NCBI GenBank assembly: GCA_965647125.1
Contig: CBFGCD010000007.1
Location: forward strand, 32,190-96,189
Direction of reading: 5' to 3'
Length of the DNA: 64,000 nt
From: RUG14156 sp948742005
Lineage (GTDB): Bacteria; Cyanobacteriota; Vampirovibrionia; Gastranaerophilales; Gastranaerophilaceae
Shown here: piece after piece, positions 42,580-52,164 of the stretch
Numbering within the stretch: position 1 is the first letter of the stretch
Layout: the number at the start of each line of letters is the position of its first letter
The notes under the pieces: model-generated
The model's input: only the letters and a program-made list of their open reading frames with translations
What the model was told of the DNA's origin: nothing
The model's database searches: none
Made by a program: the position numbers and the translations under genes

Positions 42580-45054
42580 ATGCAAATAGCTAATGCTTTA
42601 AATAACCAAATAAGAATACTTTTCAACCCTGTTGTTGAAACGTTTAAATTGTTTGACTTTTTGATTGTAAAATCAAACGAGGATAGATATTTAGCACAAA
42701 TTATTGAAATTTATGACGACAGGTTTGATTCGTCACAAAATGTTGCAAAATTAAAATTATTTTACAAAATTTCAAACGAAAACGAAGTTATACCATATGA
42801 TAACTTTACTCCGAATAAAGAATGTGAAATTTCAAGAATCAAACAAGATGAAGTTGAAGAATTTATCAACAACGGCAAAAAAACTTTCCCTTTCGGAATT
42901 AATGTCAAAAATTCTCTGCCTTTAAATTTGCAATATGAATTTTTCAACAACAAAGCGATAATTTTAGCCGATAAAATCGATAATGCCAATGCAATCAGCA
43001 TTACATTAGCAAAACAATTATCAAACGAAAGAAATGTTATAATAATCGACTCAACAGGCGTTTTAGAGCATCAGGGAATTGCAAAAATAAAATCCTGCGA
43101 AGATTTTAAAATCCCGCTTAATTATACAACAATTGACTATATCTTTGAAAAATGTCTGGAAGATGCAAGCCTTGAATTTCAAGCAATTTCAAGCGATATT
43201 TTAAACGAAATTAAAAAATTCGCCCGCTCGCAAGAATTCGGCTTTATTCCGTTTAATGTTTTTGTAAAAGTTTTAATGGCTCAATATAAAGCAACACCAT
43301 ATCCAGAGCTAAAAATACTTATTTCAAAAATCAAAAAATTCCAAATGGATAATGTTTTTGCAAGAACAAAAGCAGATGTTGAAAATCTTAAAAAAGCAAT
43401 TAATGAAAACAAAATAACAATAATTGATATCTCCAATTCAAGCCTTATATGGCAAAAAGCATATTTAGAATATATAAGCGATATAATTGAAGAAGAAGTC
43501 TATCTTTTAACAAGAATAAACGATGAAAATTGCGATATTGATTTAATAAATAAAATATATAACAAAAAGAAAAACATTCATTTTATTCCTAATGTTTCAT
43601 ATATTTACAAAAAACTTCCAACCATAATTCAATATTGCAATAATTACGTTTTGCTTCCAAGCCTTTATCAAAGAAACGACTTTTTGGATGCTAATTTTGC
43701 TCTTTGCAATTTAATCGCCGATGGATGCATAGTATTTGGCGAAGATACCGACGGATTTTTATATCTTGTTAAAAATTACGAATCACAAGCGCAGGAAGAA
43801 AGAAAAATATACAGAAAAATCGCGCTGTCTTTATTAGACGAAGAAGAAAAAGAATTCAACACAAATAATATAGAAAATTCTGAATCTCAAAAAGATTATT
43901 TTGAAGAACATTTTGCACAAAAAGAAAAAATAATTCCTGAACAAAATTCAACCAATGACGAATTTCAAAATCTTACAGATAAAGAAATTACAAAACAAGA
44001 ACCGTCCTCAGAAGAAGAGCCGCAGCAAATTGCACAACCAATCCAAGAAGAGCAAGAGCCTGTTGAATCTCCTGAAGAAGAAATACAGCAATCTGAAACT
44101 TTTGAAGAAATTAAAGAAGAACCAAAATTAACACTTAACGATGAAAAAATTGAAGAAGAAATTATAGACCTGGGCACAAGCGAAGATTCTTATTTCAATC
44201 ATCGTGACGAACGCTTTGAAACCAAAAAAGACATGCAGAAAGAAATCGAAACAATCGACCTTTTAGACAACCAAACAAATGAAAATCTTGAAGAGATTGA
44301 AACCGATTTATCAGAAGATGATTTAGACTTTTTTCAAATAGCAAAAGAATCATCGGAATTAATAGAAAACAAAAAAATCGAAACAGACAAACAAAAACTA
44401 ACCCACACAATCGTTAATGATGTTATTGTAGATGAAGTTCAATACAAAACCCAAAATGACGAAACAGACAACATCAAAAAAGAAGAAATTGAAAATTCAC
44501 TAAATGAAAACAGTGAAGATGAACCCGTTGAAGAAATTAGTGAAATAACCGACACACAAACACAAACCGAAACAGATACTGTCGAAGAAATCAAAGAAGA
44601 AAAAGCAGAGACAGCAACAGAAGAAGAAGCAACCGCGGAAGATTCTTCTCAAGAATTAATTATTGATGACGATTTAATTGATGATACAGATGTCGATTTA
44701 GATGCTGTTGCACAATCATCAATTGATGAAAGTTTCAATCAAATTCTTGAAACAACAACTGTTGAAGAATCACAAACAATTAATTTCTCAGACGGTGCTG
44801 AAATAAACCTTGATAACTTAAAAGAATCTGATTCCAATAAAGAAAGTCTGCCGATTTTCAAAGAAAAACAAGATTCCACCCCCCAGCAGGAATATAAAAT
44901 CGGAGATATCGTAACACACAGCAAATACGGAACCGGTGAAGTTATAAAAACAATGAGATATGAAAACAGACAGCTTCTTCAAATTGACTTTAAAGAAGCA
45001 GGCAAAAAGCTATTAGACCCCAAAATAGCAAATGTTAAACTAATACAACAATAA
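42580..45054 (+). CDS. HerA-like protein without P-loop, with acidic linker and DUF3553-like end
   Basis: An 824-residue protein in three parts. Residues 1-430 recall HerA/DUF87 ATPases: an N-terminal barrel (LIVKSNEDRYLAQIIEI) and then strands NNKAIILADKIDNANAIS and VIIIDSTGVLE where Walker A and a later strand should be, but no GxxxxGK(S/T) is present. Residues about 430-765 are a very acidic Glu/Gln/Asp linker. Residues 770-822 (YKIGDIVTHSKYGTGEVIK...IDFKEAGKKLLDP) resemble the small C-terminal domain of UvrD/PcrA helicases. It ends 17 nt before flhB. It is probably a non-catalytic scaffold. Confidence in the HerA link is moderate. Confidence 0.55.
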   Translation: MQIANALNNQIRILFNPVVETFKLFDFLIVKSNEDRYLAQIIEIYDDRFDSSQNVAKLKLFYKISNENEVIPYDNFTPNKECEISRIKQDEVEEFINNGKKTFPFGINVKNSLPLNLQYEFFNNKAIILADKIDNANAISITLAKQLSNERNVIIIDSTGVLEHQGIAKIKSCEDFKIPLNYTTIDYIFEKCLEDASLEFQAISSDILNEIKKFARSQEFGFIPFNVFVKVLMAQYKATPYPELKILISKIKKFQMDNVFARTKADVENLKKAINENKITIIDISNSSLIWQKAYLEYISDIIEEEVYLLTRINDENCDIDLINKIYNKKKNIHFIPNVSYIYKKLPTIIQYCNNYVLLPSLYQRNDFLDANFALCNLIADGCIVFGEDTDGFLYLVKNYESQAQEERKIYRKIALSLLDEEEKEFNTNNIENSESQKDYFEEHFAQKEKIIPEQNSTNDEFQNLTDKEITKQEPSSEEEPQQIAQPIQEEQEPVESPEEEIQQSETFEEIKEEPKLTLNDEKIEEEIIDLGTSEDSYFNHRDERFETKKDMQKEIETIDLLDNQTNENLEEIETDLSEDDLDFFQIAKESSELIENKKIETDKQKLTHTIVNDVIVDEVQYKTQNDETDNIKKEEIENSLNENSEDEPVEEISEITDTQTQTETDTVEEIKEEKAETATEEEATAEDSSQELIIDDDLIDDTDVDLDAVAQSSIDESFNQILETTTVEESQTINFSDGAEINLDNLKESDSNKESLPIFKEKQDSTPQQEYKIGDIVTHSKYGTGEVIKTMRYENRQLLQIDFKEAGKKLLDPKIANVKLIQQ

Positions 45055-45071
45055 GACAAAAAACAAAATAA

Positions 45072-46211
45072 ATGGGCGACGAGAATAAACAATTTGAAGC
45101 CTCTCAGCAAAAACTGAGAAAAGCTCGCGAACAAGGGCAAGTTGTCAAATCAAAAGATTTATCTATGGCAATTGCCATAATTATTATGTTTAGCGCAATT
45201 TATTTAATCGCACCTGTTATTTGGTCACAATTATCAGCCCTTTTTACAATAATCTATGAACAAATTCCCAACAAACACCTTGAAGAAATTGGATATGCTT
45301 ATCTTTTTACAAAAACAATCCTCCCAACAGCACTAATTCTGCTTCCAATCCTATTTCTCGCATCATTTGTCGGCGTCCTAGGGGACATGATTCAAATTGG
45401 CCCGCTTTTCACCACAAAACCCATGGAATTTAACGCCGATAAATTCAACCCCACAAAATATTTCAAAAATTTAGCCAGCCCAAAAACTCTTTTTGACCTT
45501 TTTAAAAACATTGCAAAAGTAGTTATCCTTGGGATAATTGGCTATCTTGTCTATTCATCACACTTTGAACACATCCTGATGCTTGCTGCAATTGATAATC
45601 ATTTTGCAATTTTAATCGAATTCGGTTCTTTAATTTTGGATTTCGTAATCAAAGCAGGGATTGCGTTTTTAATAATCGCAGCAGCCGATTACGGCGTTAC
45701 AAAGTGGAAATTTCTACAAGATCAAAAAATGTCATTTAAAGAAGTAAAAGACGAATACAAAAACTCCGAAGGCGACCCAAACGTAAAAGCCGCCTTGCGC
45801 CAACGCCGCCAGCAGCTTTTACAGCAAAAAATGATGGATGCCGTTACAACATGTGATTTTGTCGTAACAAACCCAACCCATATAGCTTGTGCTGTTAAAT
45901 ATGATGCACAAAAAATGGAATCACCGATTCTTGTTGCAAAGGGGACGGAATTATTTGCACAAAAAATCAAAGAAATCGCAAGAAAACACAATATTCCCGT
46001 AATTGAAAATCCTCCCGTAGCACGTGCATTGTTCAGATTGGTTGAAATAAACCGTCCGATTCCTCCTGACCTTTATAAAGCAATAGCAGAAATTTTAATC
46101 TTCGTATACAAACTCAAAAAGACAACAGATATCGAAAAAGCACGCATACAAAAAACCGCAATCGAAAAAGGCGATATTCAAGCACAAAGAGAAATTTCAA
46201 AAGAAGAATAA
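45072..46211 (+). CDS. flhB: FlhB/SctU-family export apparatus switch protein
   Basis: A 379-residue protein of the FlhB/YscU family, which sits in the inner membrane of flagellar or type III secretion systems and sets substrate order. Four membrane helices fill residues 28-215. The cytoplasmic domain has the self-cleaving NPTH site at residues 267-270 followed by the conserved AVKYD and PVARALF blocks. The N-terminal region KLRKAREQGQVVKSKDLS is typical of the family. No other flagellar or T3SS genes are in the window, so the gene stands alone next to the HerA-like gene; the rest may be elsewhere on the chromosome. Confidence 0.92.
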   Translation: MGDENKQFEASQQKLRKAREQGQVVKSKDLSMAIAIIIMFSAIYLIAPVIWSQLSALFTIIYEQIPNKHLEEIGYAYLFTKTILPTALILLPILFLASFVGVLGDMIQIGPLFTTKPMEFNADKFNPTKYFKNLASPKTLFDLFKNIAKVVILGIIGYLVYSSHFEHILMLAAIDNHFAILIEFGSLILDFVIKAGIAFLIIAAADYGVTKWKFLQDQKMSFKEVKDEYKNSEGDPNVKAALRQRRQQLLQQKMMDAVTTCDFVVTNPTHIACAVKYDAQKMESPILVAKGTELFAQKIKEIARKHNIPVIENPPVARALFRLVEINRPIPPDLYKAIAEILIFVYKLKKTTDIEKARIQKTAIEKGDIQAQREISKEE

Positions 46212-46223
46212 AATTCCCGCAGG

Positions 46224-47093
46224 TTATTTTAAATTCCTGACATAAGAAAAATATTCATTATTTTTATATTTTGAAGCATTTTCAATTATTTCTTCTTTGG
46301 ATAAAAAGCCCATTCTATACGCAACTTCTTCCAAACAGGCGATTTTAATCCCTTGGTTTTCTTCAATAGTTTGAACATATTGCCCTGCTTGTAAAAGAGA
46401 TTTATGCGTTCCGGTATCAAGCCAGGCAAAGCCTCTGCCTAATAATTCTACATTTAATTGTGATTTTTCAAGATAAATTTTGTTTAAATCCGTAATTTCC
46501 AATTCCCCTCTTGAAGACGGTTTCAAATTTTTTGCAAATTCAACAACACGATTATCATAGAAATATAATCCTGTTGCTGCATAATTTGATTTCGGGTTTT
46601 TGGGTTTTTCTTCAATTGAAACTGCTTTTCCTTTTTCATTAAACTCAATAACCCCGAACCTTTCAGGATTTTTCACCTGATAGCCGAAAATTGTTGCGCA
46701 ATTGTTATCAAGCGCATTTCTTCTCGCCCTTTTGAGCATCATTGAAAATCCCGGGCCATAAAAAATATTATCTCCCAAAATCAAAGCACAAGAATCATCC
46801 CCGATAAATTCTTCTCCCAGAATAAAAGCCTGCGCAAGCCCGTCAGGAGAGGGCTGAATTTTGTATGAAAAATTAACACCAAAACGCGAACCGTCTTTCA
46901 GCATCATTTCAAAATTCGGCAAATCATGCGGAGTTGAAATAATTAAAATATCCCTAATTCCCGCCAGCATCAAAACAGAAATAGGATAATAAATCATCGG
47001 TTTATCATAAACAGGCAAAAGCTGCTTTGAAACTGCCATCGTGCTCGGGTAAAGCCTTGTTCCGCTTCCTCCTGCAAGAATAATCCCTTTCAT
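46224..47093 (-). CDS. rfbA: Glucose-1-phosphate thymidylyltransferase RmlA
   Basis: A 289-residue RmlA that forms dTDP-glucose. Motifs: GIILAGGSGTRLYPST, KQLLPVYDKPMIYYP, ALILGDNIFYG, and the catalytic region PERFGVIEF; the C-terminal YCQTIE-like YVQTIEENQG is allosteric-site related. It is the last gene of the operon; its ATG overlaps the rmlD TGA by 4 nt. Confidence 0.96.
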   Translation of the reverse strand: MKGIILAGGSGTRLYPSTMAVSKQLLPVYDKPMIYYPISVLMLAGIRDILIISTPHDLPNFEMMLKDGSRFGVNFSYKIQPSPDGLAQAFILGEEFIGDDSCALILGDNIFYGPGFSMMLKRARRNALDNNCATIFGYQVKNPERFGVIEFNEKGKAVSIEEKPKNPKSNYAATGLYFYDNRVVEFAKNLKPSSRGELEITDLNKIYLEKSQLNVELLGRGFAWLDTGTHKSLLQAGQYVQTIEENQGIKIACLEEVAYRMGFLSKEEIIENASKYKNNEYFSYVRNLK

Positions 47094-47962
47094 TTATTTA
47101 TCCTTTCTTTTAAATACTCTCTCAAACCCTCGCGCCAATCTTCCAACATTGCATTGTTTTCCATAACACTAAATTGCGGTCTTTTTGCTCTTCTTGGAAA
47201 ATCTTTTGTCAAACACGGCATCAAATTTGTTTTTAAATTCATTTGCTCAAAAATCTCTCTTGCAAAGCCATACCATGTTGTAAATCCTGAAGAACATAGG
47301 TGATAAATTCCAAAAGGATATTTTTGCATGCTTTTTTCAACATTTTTATTATAATTTTCAACCAACTTCAAAATCCCGCGGCTTAATTGCTTTGTTGAAG
47401 TTGGGCAGCCTGTCTGGTCGTCTACAACTTTTAGAATTTCATTATCTTTTAAAGATATCATTATTTCAACAAAATTTTTCCCATTCAAACCATAAAGCCA
47501 GCTTGTTCTTGCGATATAGAATTTTTTACAATGTTTTTGTATTGCTTTTTCGCCCTCAAATTTTGTCAAACCATAATTATTAATCGGATTCGGCAAATCT
47601 GTTGTCAAATAAGGAGTTTGTTTTTCTCCGTCAAAAACATAATCTGTTGAAACATAAATCAGAAGAATTTCTTTTTCACTGCAAATTTGAGCAAGGTTTT
47701 CGCTTCCTTTGCTGTTGACTTTGCGTGCATTTTCAAAATCATCCTCTGCTTTATCAACATTTGTATAAGCGGCACAATGAATTATAATATCAGGATTTTT
47801 ATCCGCAACAAAATCAAAAACCGCTTTTCTATTGGTTATATCAAGAGTTTTAGAATTTGTTTTAATAAGGTCATATCGCGATTGTTCCAACAATTCACAC
47901 AAATCGCACCCAAGCATGCCTGTTGCTCCTGTTATTAAAATTTTTTTTGAATTTATTTCCAT
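47090..47962 (-). CDS. rfbD: dTDP-4-dehydrorhamnose reductase RmlD
   Basis: A 290-residue SDR-type reductase giving dTDP-L-rhamnose. KILITGATGMLG is the NADPH site; YVSTDYVFDG and YGLTKFEGE (catalytic Tyr and Lys) follow, with ARTSWLYG. Start taken at ATG 47962; an in-frame TTG three codons upstream is possible. It lies 12 nt after rmlB and overlaps rmlA by 4 nt. Confidence 0.95.
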   Translation of the reverse strand: MEINSKKILITGATGMLGCDLCELLEQSRYDLIKTNSKTLDITNRKAVFDFVADKNPDIIIHCAAYTNVDKAEDDFENARKVNSKGSENLAQICSEKEILLIYVSTDYVFDGEKQTPYLTTDLPNPINNYGLTKFEGEKAIQKHCKKFYIARTSWLYGLNGKNFVEIMISLKDNEILKVVDDQTGCPTSTKQLSRGILKLVENYNKNVEKSMQKYPFGIYHLCSSGFTTWYGFAREIFEQMNLKTNLMPCLTKDFPRRAKRPQFSVMENNAMLEDWREGLREYLKERINK

Positions 47963-47974
47963 AGGCTGCAATCT

Positions 47975-48955
47975 CTAAACAAGGCTTGCTTTCTTGTTTT
48001 CAATAGCTTCAAGCCAGTCTTGATTATTCAAATACCAATCAATCGTTAATTTTATCCCCTCTTCAAAAGTTATTGAAGGTGTCCAGCCGAGTTCATCTGT
48101 TATTTTATCATTAGATATTGCATAACGCCTGTCATGACCCAATCTGTCTGTTACATGTTCAATTGATGACTCGTCTTTTCCCATGGCATTTAAAATTAAC
48201 TTTGTAATTTCAAGATTTGTTTTTTCATTATGACCGCCGATATTATAAACTTCCCCGACTTTCCCCTTATGCAAAACAACATCAATCGCTTCACAATGAT
48301 CATAAACATATAACCAATCGCGAACATTCAACCCGTCGCCATAAACAGGAACTTTTTTACCTTTTAATAATTGTGAAATAAAGAAAGGAATTAATTTTTC
48401 GCTGTATTGATAAGGTCCGTAGTTGTTTGAACATCTTGTATTTAAAACAGGAAGCTTAAATGTTTCAAAATATGCACGCACCAACATATCAGCACTTGCC
48501 TTGCTGGCTGAATAAGGGCTGTTAGGAGCAAGCGGAGTTGATTCATAAAAATAACCCGTTTTGCCTAATGTTCCGTAAACTTCATCTGTTGAAACCTGCA
48601 AATAACGCTCGATTTTAAATTCTTTTGCCGCTTCCAAAAGAGTAAAAGTTCCCCCGATGTTTGTTTCGATAAAAATCCCCGGATTTTTGATTGAATTATC
48701 AACATGTGATTCCGCCGCAAAATTAACAACGCAATCTGAAGCCGAAACAAGCTCCCTGACTATATTTTTATCACAAATATTACCCTTTACAAAAGAATAA
48801 TTAGGATTATTTTTAACATCGTCTAAATTTTCAATGTTTCCGCAATAAGTAAGAGCATCAAGATTGATTATTTTATAATCAGGATGCTTTTTTAAAATAT
48901 GCCTGACAAAACAACTTCCAATAAACCCTGCGCCTCCTGTTACAAGCATCTTCAT
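47975..48955 (-). CDS. rfbB: dTDP-glucose 4,6-dehydratase RmlB
   Basis: A 326-residue extended SDR that turns dTDP-glucose into dTDP-4-keto-6-deoxyglucose, the shared precursor for rhamnose and for 3-amino-3,6-dideoxy sugars. LVTGGAGFIGS is the NAD site, STDEVYG and YSASKA hold the catalytic residues, and the C-terminal RLGHDRRYAI is conserved. AAAGGAG in the end of rmlC serves as its SD. Confidence 0.96.
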   Translation of the reverse strand: MKMLVTGGAGFIGSCFVRHILKKHPDYKIINLDALTYCGNIENLDDVKNNPNYSFVKGNICDKNIVRELVSASDCVVNFAAESHVDNSIKNPGIFIETNIGGTFTLLEAAKEFKIERYLQVSTDEVYGTLGKTGYFYESTPLAPNSPYSASKASADMLVRAYFETFKLPVLNTRCSNNYGPYQYSEKLIPFFISQLLKGKKVPVYGDGLNVRDWLYVYDHCEAIDVVLHKGKVGEVYNIGGHNEKTNLEITKLILNAMGKDESSIEHVTDRLGHDRRYAISNDKITDELGWTPSITFEEGIKLTIDWYLNNQDWLEAIENKKASLV

Positions 48956-48959
48956 TGTT

Positions 48960-49514
48960 TTATAGCTCCTTTATATTTATCTGCGACATTTTTGGCTGAT
49001 TTTTATCTTTATCGGATAATACAGGTTCAAAATCAATCCCCCAATCAACATTTATCTCATCATCAGACCACAAAAGCCCCCTGTCGGCATCAGGATTATA
49101 TTCTGATGTTGTTTTATACAACAATTCAGCATCTTGAGATAAAACAACAAACCCATGTGCAAAACCCGCAGGGATAAAAAGCATTTGATGATTTTCATCC
49201 GATAATTCAACTTTTACATATTTTTTAAACGTCAAAGACTGAGGTCTTAAATCAAGCGCGACATCATAAATCCTGCCTTTGACACAACGAACTAATTTTG
49301 CCTGCGAATAGGGTTTTGCTTGATAATGCAAGCCTCTTAAAACCCCTTTGGTTGATTTTGAATGATTATCCTGATTAAAATCTACATTAATTCCATTTTT
49401 TACAAATTCAGATTTTTTATAACTTTCCATAAAAAACCCACGGTTATCACCAAAAACTTTTGGTTTAATTAAAACAACGTCATTAATTTCTAATCTCTCA
49501 AATTCAAAAGGCAT
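48960..49514 (-). CDS. rfbC: dTDP-4-dehydrorhamnose 3,5-epimerase RmlC
   Basis: A 184-residue cupin epimerase. VLIKPKVFGDNRGFFMESY, QDNHSKSTKGVLRGLHYQ (catalytic His) and IPAGFAHGFVVLS (His with the partner Asp strand) are complete. GGAGAG precedes ATG. With RmlA, RmlB and RmlD it completes dTDP-L-rhamnose synthesis. Confidence 0.96.
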   Translation of the reverse strand: MPFEFERLEINDVVLIKPKVFGDNRGFFMESYKKSEFVKNGINVDFNQDNHSKSTKGVLRGLHYQAKPYSQAKLVRCVKGRIYDVALDLRPQSLTFKKYVKVELSDENHQMLFIPAGFAHGFVVLSQDAELLYKTTSEYNPDADRGLLWSDDEINVDWGIDFEPVLSDKDKNQPKMSQINIKEL

Positions 49515-49580
49515 TAATATTCTCTCCGATTTTATTTTTTAATTTTACAATAAATGTTTTTATTTTCATACCAAATATTT

Positions 49581-50318
49581 TTATTTCCTGTAAGTAAATT
49601 TAATCCCAAAAAAATTAACCTTGAATCCTTTGTAAATTCTTTCAATGTTAATTATTCTTTGAATAGGATTGAGGGTTAATTTTTTATAAATTTTTTCCTC
49701 ATCAACAAAAATTTTTGAAAAACCTTTGCTTGTTAAACTTCCAAAATGATAAATCTTTTGTTTAGAGATTGAATAATTTTGCCTTTTTAGTTTTTTATTT
49801 TCGCGAAAAATCCAATCATCCCCAAAATATATTTTTAAACTTTCAGGAATTTCAAAATACGAAGTTTTATAAAAGAAAATCGCAATTCCCCAGTTATTAC
49901 TTCGATAATTTAAGGGTTTGAGTTCAATTTCACTGCTTTTTGGGCTTGGTAAAATCTCCGATACCGTTTCAGCAAAATCAACATCAAAACCCACAACGCC
50001 CATCTGCGGGTTCATTTTTTTAATAACATTTGAACAAAACCCTTGAGAAATTATTATATCGTCATTTAAAAGCGCAATAATATCACATTTTGCCTCCCGA
50101 ACGCCCAAATTCCACGCAGGGTTAACAAATATATTTTCCCCGGGGATAATAACGCGCAGCTTGTTTGATTCTAATTCAAAGCCTTTTGTTGAATTATCAA
50201 TTAAAATAATCTCTTTAACAGCCTCGTCTTTTTCAAGAGAAATTATCAAATTTTTCAACAAATCCTTATTTTTTTGCAAAGTTGGGATGATAACTGATAT
50301 TTCTTTTGTTTCAAACAT
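49581..50318 (-). CDS. Glycosyltransferase family 2-like protein
   Basis: A 245-residue GT-A enzyme. ISVIIPTLQKN is the nucleotide strand, IILIDNSTKG and the DXD-like LLNDDIII (about residues 88-95) are the metal region, and WNLGVREA fits GT2. It is short but complete. The ATG overlaps the stop of the previous gene by one base (TAATG). The sugar donor and acceptor are unknown; rhamnosyltransfer is plausible because rml genes follow. Confidence 0.82.
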   Translation of the reverse strand: MFETKEISVIIPTLQKNKDLLKNLIISLEKDEAVKEIILIDNSTKGFELESNKLRVIIPGENIFVNPAWNLGVREAKCDIIALLNDDIIISQGFCSNVIKKMNPQMGVVGFDVDFAETVSEILPSPKSSEIELKPLNYRSNNWGIAIFFYKTSYFEIPESLKIYFGDDWIFRENKKLKRQNYSISKQKIYHFGSLTSKGFSKIFVDEEKIYKKLTLNPIQRIINIERIYKGFKVNFFGIKFTYRK

Positions 50319-51235
50319 TATTTTTTACCTGCCTCTTCCCTTAAACGCTTCAAAATAAGAGGGTATTGTTCAAAAATTTTATAATAAAAATCAATTGTAT
50401 TAACATCACTGTTTGTTTTATATAACGCAGAATCAAGCGTTCCATCAATTACATAAAAATTAGAATTAACACCATCAACCTCGCAAATTTTCGTTCCCGC
50501 TAAAACCGCCATCGCCCAAAACCAATGGTCGTCGCTATAATTTGTAATTTGTTCTCTTTTGTCGCTAAAAACCTCTTCACTCAAAGATTTTGGAGGATAC
50601 AAACACCCTGAACCTCCAAAAACCGAATTTAAAAAACTCGGAGCAGAATTATCCAAAAACATTCCCTTTCTTTGAGAATATTTTGAAACTTTATCGTTTT
50701 CAAACTTCAATCTGCAAGCGCGGTTAACGTAAATATTTTGAGGATTTTTTAAATAAGCATTGTATAATTTTTCAAGCCAGTTTTTTTCATAATAAAGGTC
50801 ATCATCCGCAGTAACGATAATTTCGTTTGGAAATTCCCTCAATGCTGGGATTAATTTTTTATAAGAGCGCAAATCCTCGCACCATTTGATTTCCAACCCC
50901 AAATCTTTTAATTTCAAAAGGTCATGAGGTAAATCTTTTTCCTTGTTTAAAAATTGCGAATCCGCAAGCCACAAAATAACTCTGTCGGGTTTAAGGGTTT
51001 GGTTTAAAAGGGTATTTATCGCAAGATGGACATATTTTATCCTCGCAGGAAAACTCGTCAGAGAAACGATAAGCTGCGGGGTTCTTTTTTCACGGGTTAA
51101 AGCGAAAGTAACCGCTTTTTCAAATTTAAAATTAGATTTATGTCTGATTGAAAAACGAAAAACGTTAAAAATTTGGATAATATAATGCGAATCTTTATCT
51201 TTAAAATAAAATATTTTTTTTAATAAATTTTTCAT
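50318..51235 (-). CDS. Glycosyltransferase, tandem relative A
   Basis: A 305-residue GT-A-type protein. It shares LNQTLKPDRVILWLADSQF, EIKWCEDLRSYKKLIPAL and a DDDLYY metal motif (about residues 137-143) with the protein at 52151; the two are duplicates with one gene between. The C-terminal SDDHWFWAMAVLAGTKI is also shared. The fold is GT2/GT32-like. It overlaps its neighbours by 1 and 4 nt. Confidence 0.78.
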   Translation of the reverse strand: MKNLLKKIFYFKDKDSHYIIQIFNVFRFSIRHKSNFKFEKAVTFALTREKRTPQLIVSLTSFPARIKYVHLAINTLLNQTLKPDRVILWLADSQFLNKEKDLPHDLLKLKDLGLEIKWCEDLRSYKKLIPALREFPNEIIVTADDDLYYEKNWLEKLYNAYLKNPQNIYVNRACRLKFENDKVSKYSQRKGMFLDNSAPSFLNSVFGGSGCLYPPKSLSEEVFSDKREQITNYSDDHWFWAMAVLAGTKICEVDGVNSNFYVIDGTLDSALYKTNSDVNTIDFYYKIFEQYPLILKRLREEAGKK

Positions 51236-52164
51236 TCCAATTCTCCATTGACCAATTTATCATAAAAAGTTCCTTGAATATCTTTTTTATTTTTGTTAAA
51301 AACATTGATTTTATGGGATAATTTATGAATCGGCGTTGTTTTTTTAATTTCATCAAATCTTTTTTTAGAATAAGGGTTCATTAATTCTTTTTGAAATTGC
51401 TGAACGGGAACAAAACTGAAAAACGGAATTTCATCAAACATTTTTCTTGATTCTTTTGAAATTTGATTAATCAGCGCAAAACCATGGAGATATAAAAAAT
51501 AATTAACAACAAAAAGGTTTTCTTTGAAATATTCATCGATAAAAATCTTTAATTGCTCAACAAAAGGATGATTAGGCTTGCTTTTGATAAAATAACTTGC
51601 AAAATTCAAACCATCCAAATCCACCCTTAAATGGTTCTTAAAAACAAAAAAATCAGCTTCTTTTATATAATCAGGCAGGTTATCTGTGAATAAAACCGTT
51701 GCATCAACCCAAATCCCCCCATGGGAAGATAATAAATAAGTCCTTAAAATGTCTGAAAAAAGGGCAGATTTTATTATTCCTTTTTCTTTTAATTTGTAAA
51801 TATATTGAGGAATTTCAACATATTTTTTAATTGATTCATAATCAAGACGAATAACCTTAGCTCCATTTGCAAATTTTTCAACACTTTTTGTACAGGATTT
51901 AACAATTTCAGGAGCATTATCAAATCCCTGTTCCCAAAATTGCCAGATAATTAATTCGTTTTCTTTTTCGTTGTTTTTTTGCGTTGTTATTTGTAAATAT
52001 TTTTTGCGGGCTTTTTTTGCGTATTTTTTGATATAGAATTTTACAACTTTTCCTTTTAAAATTCTTCTTATTTGTTTATCAAAAACAAAAATTTCCAAAA
52101 ATATTTTTATTATTGAATTCAGGGTGGAAAAAATCATCGTTCTTAAAAATCTAAACAATTTCAT
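51232..52164 (-). CDS. DXD-containing capsular glycosyltransferase (Gly_transf_sug)
   Basis: A 310-residue protein with an N-terminal hydrophobic stretch and the Gly_transf_sug region: IIWQFWEQG, SDILRTYLLSSHGGIWVDAT with the DXD-type metal site (about residues 135-155). Such enzymes occur in capsule and LPS clusters and often transfer mannose or galactose units. It lies between the duplicate glycosyltransferases A and B and overlaps them by 4 and 14 nt. Confidence 0.8.
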   Translation of the reverse strand: MKLFRFLRTMIFSTLNSIIKIFLEIFVFDKQIRRILKGKVVKFYIKKYAKKARKKYLQITTQKNNEKENELIIWQFWEQGFDNAPEIVKSCTKSVEKFANGAKVIRLDYESIKKYVEIPQYIYKLKEKGIIKSALFSDILRTYLLSSHGGIWVDATVLFTDNLPDYIKEADFFVFKNHLRVDLDGLNFASYFIKSKPNHPFVEQLKIFIDEYFKENLFVVNYFLYLHGFALINQISKESRKMFDEIPFFSFVPVQQFQKELMNPYSKKRFDEIKKTTPIHKLSHKINVFNKNKKDIQGTFYDKLVNGELE

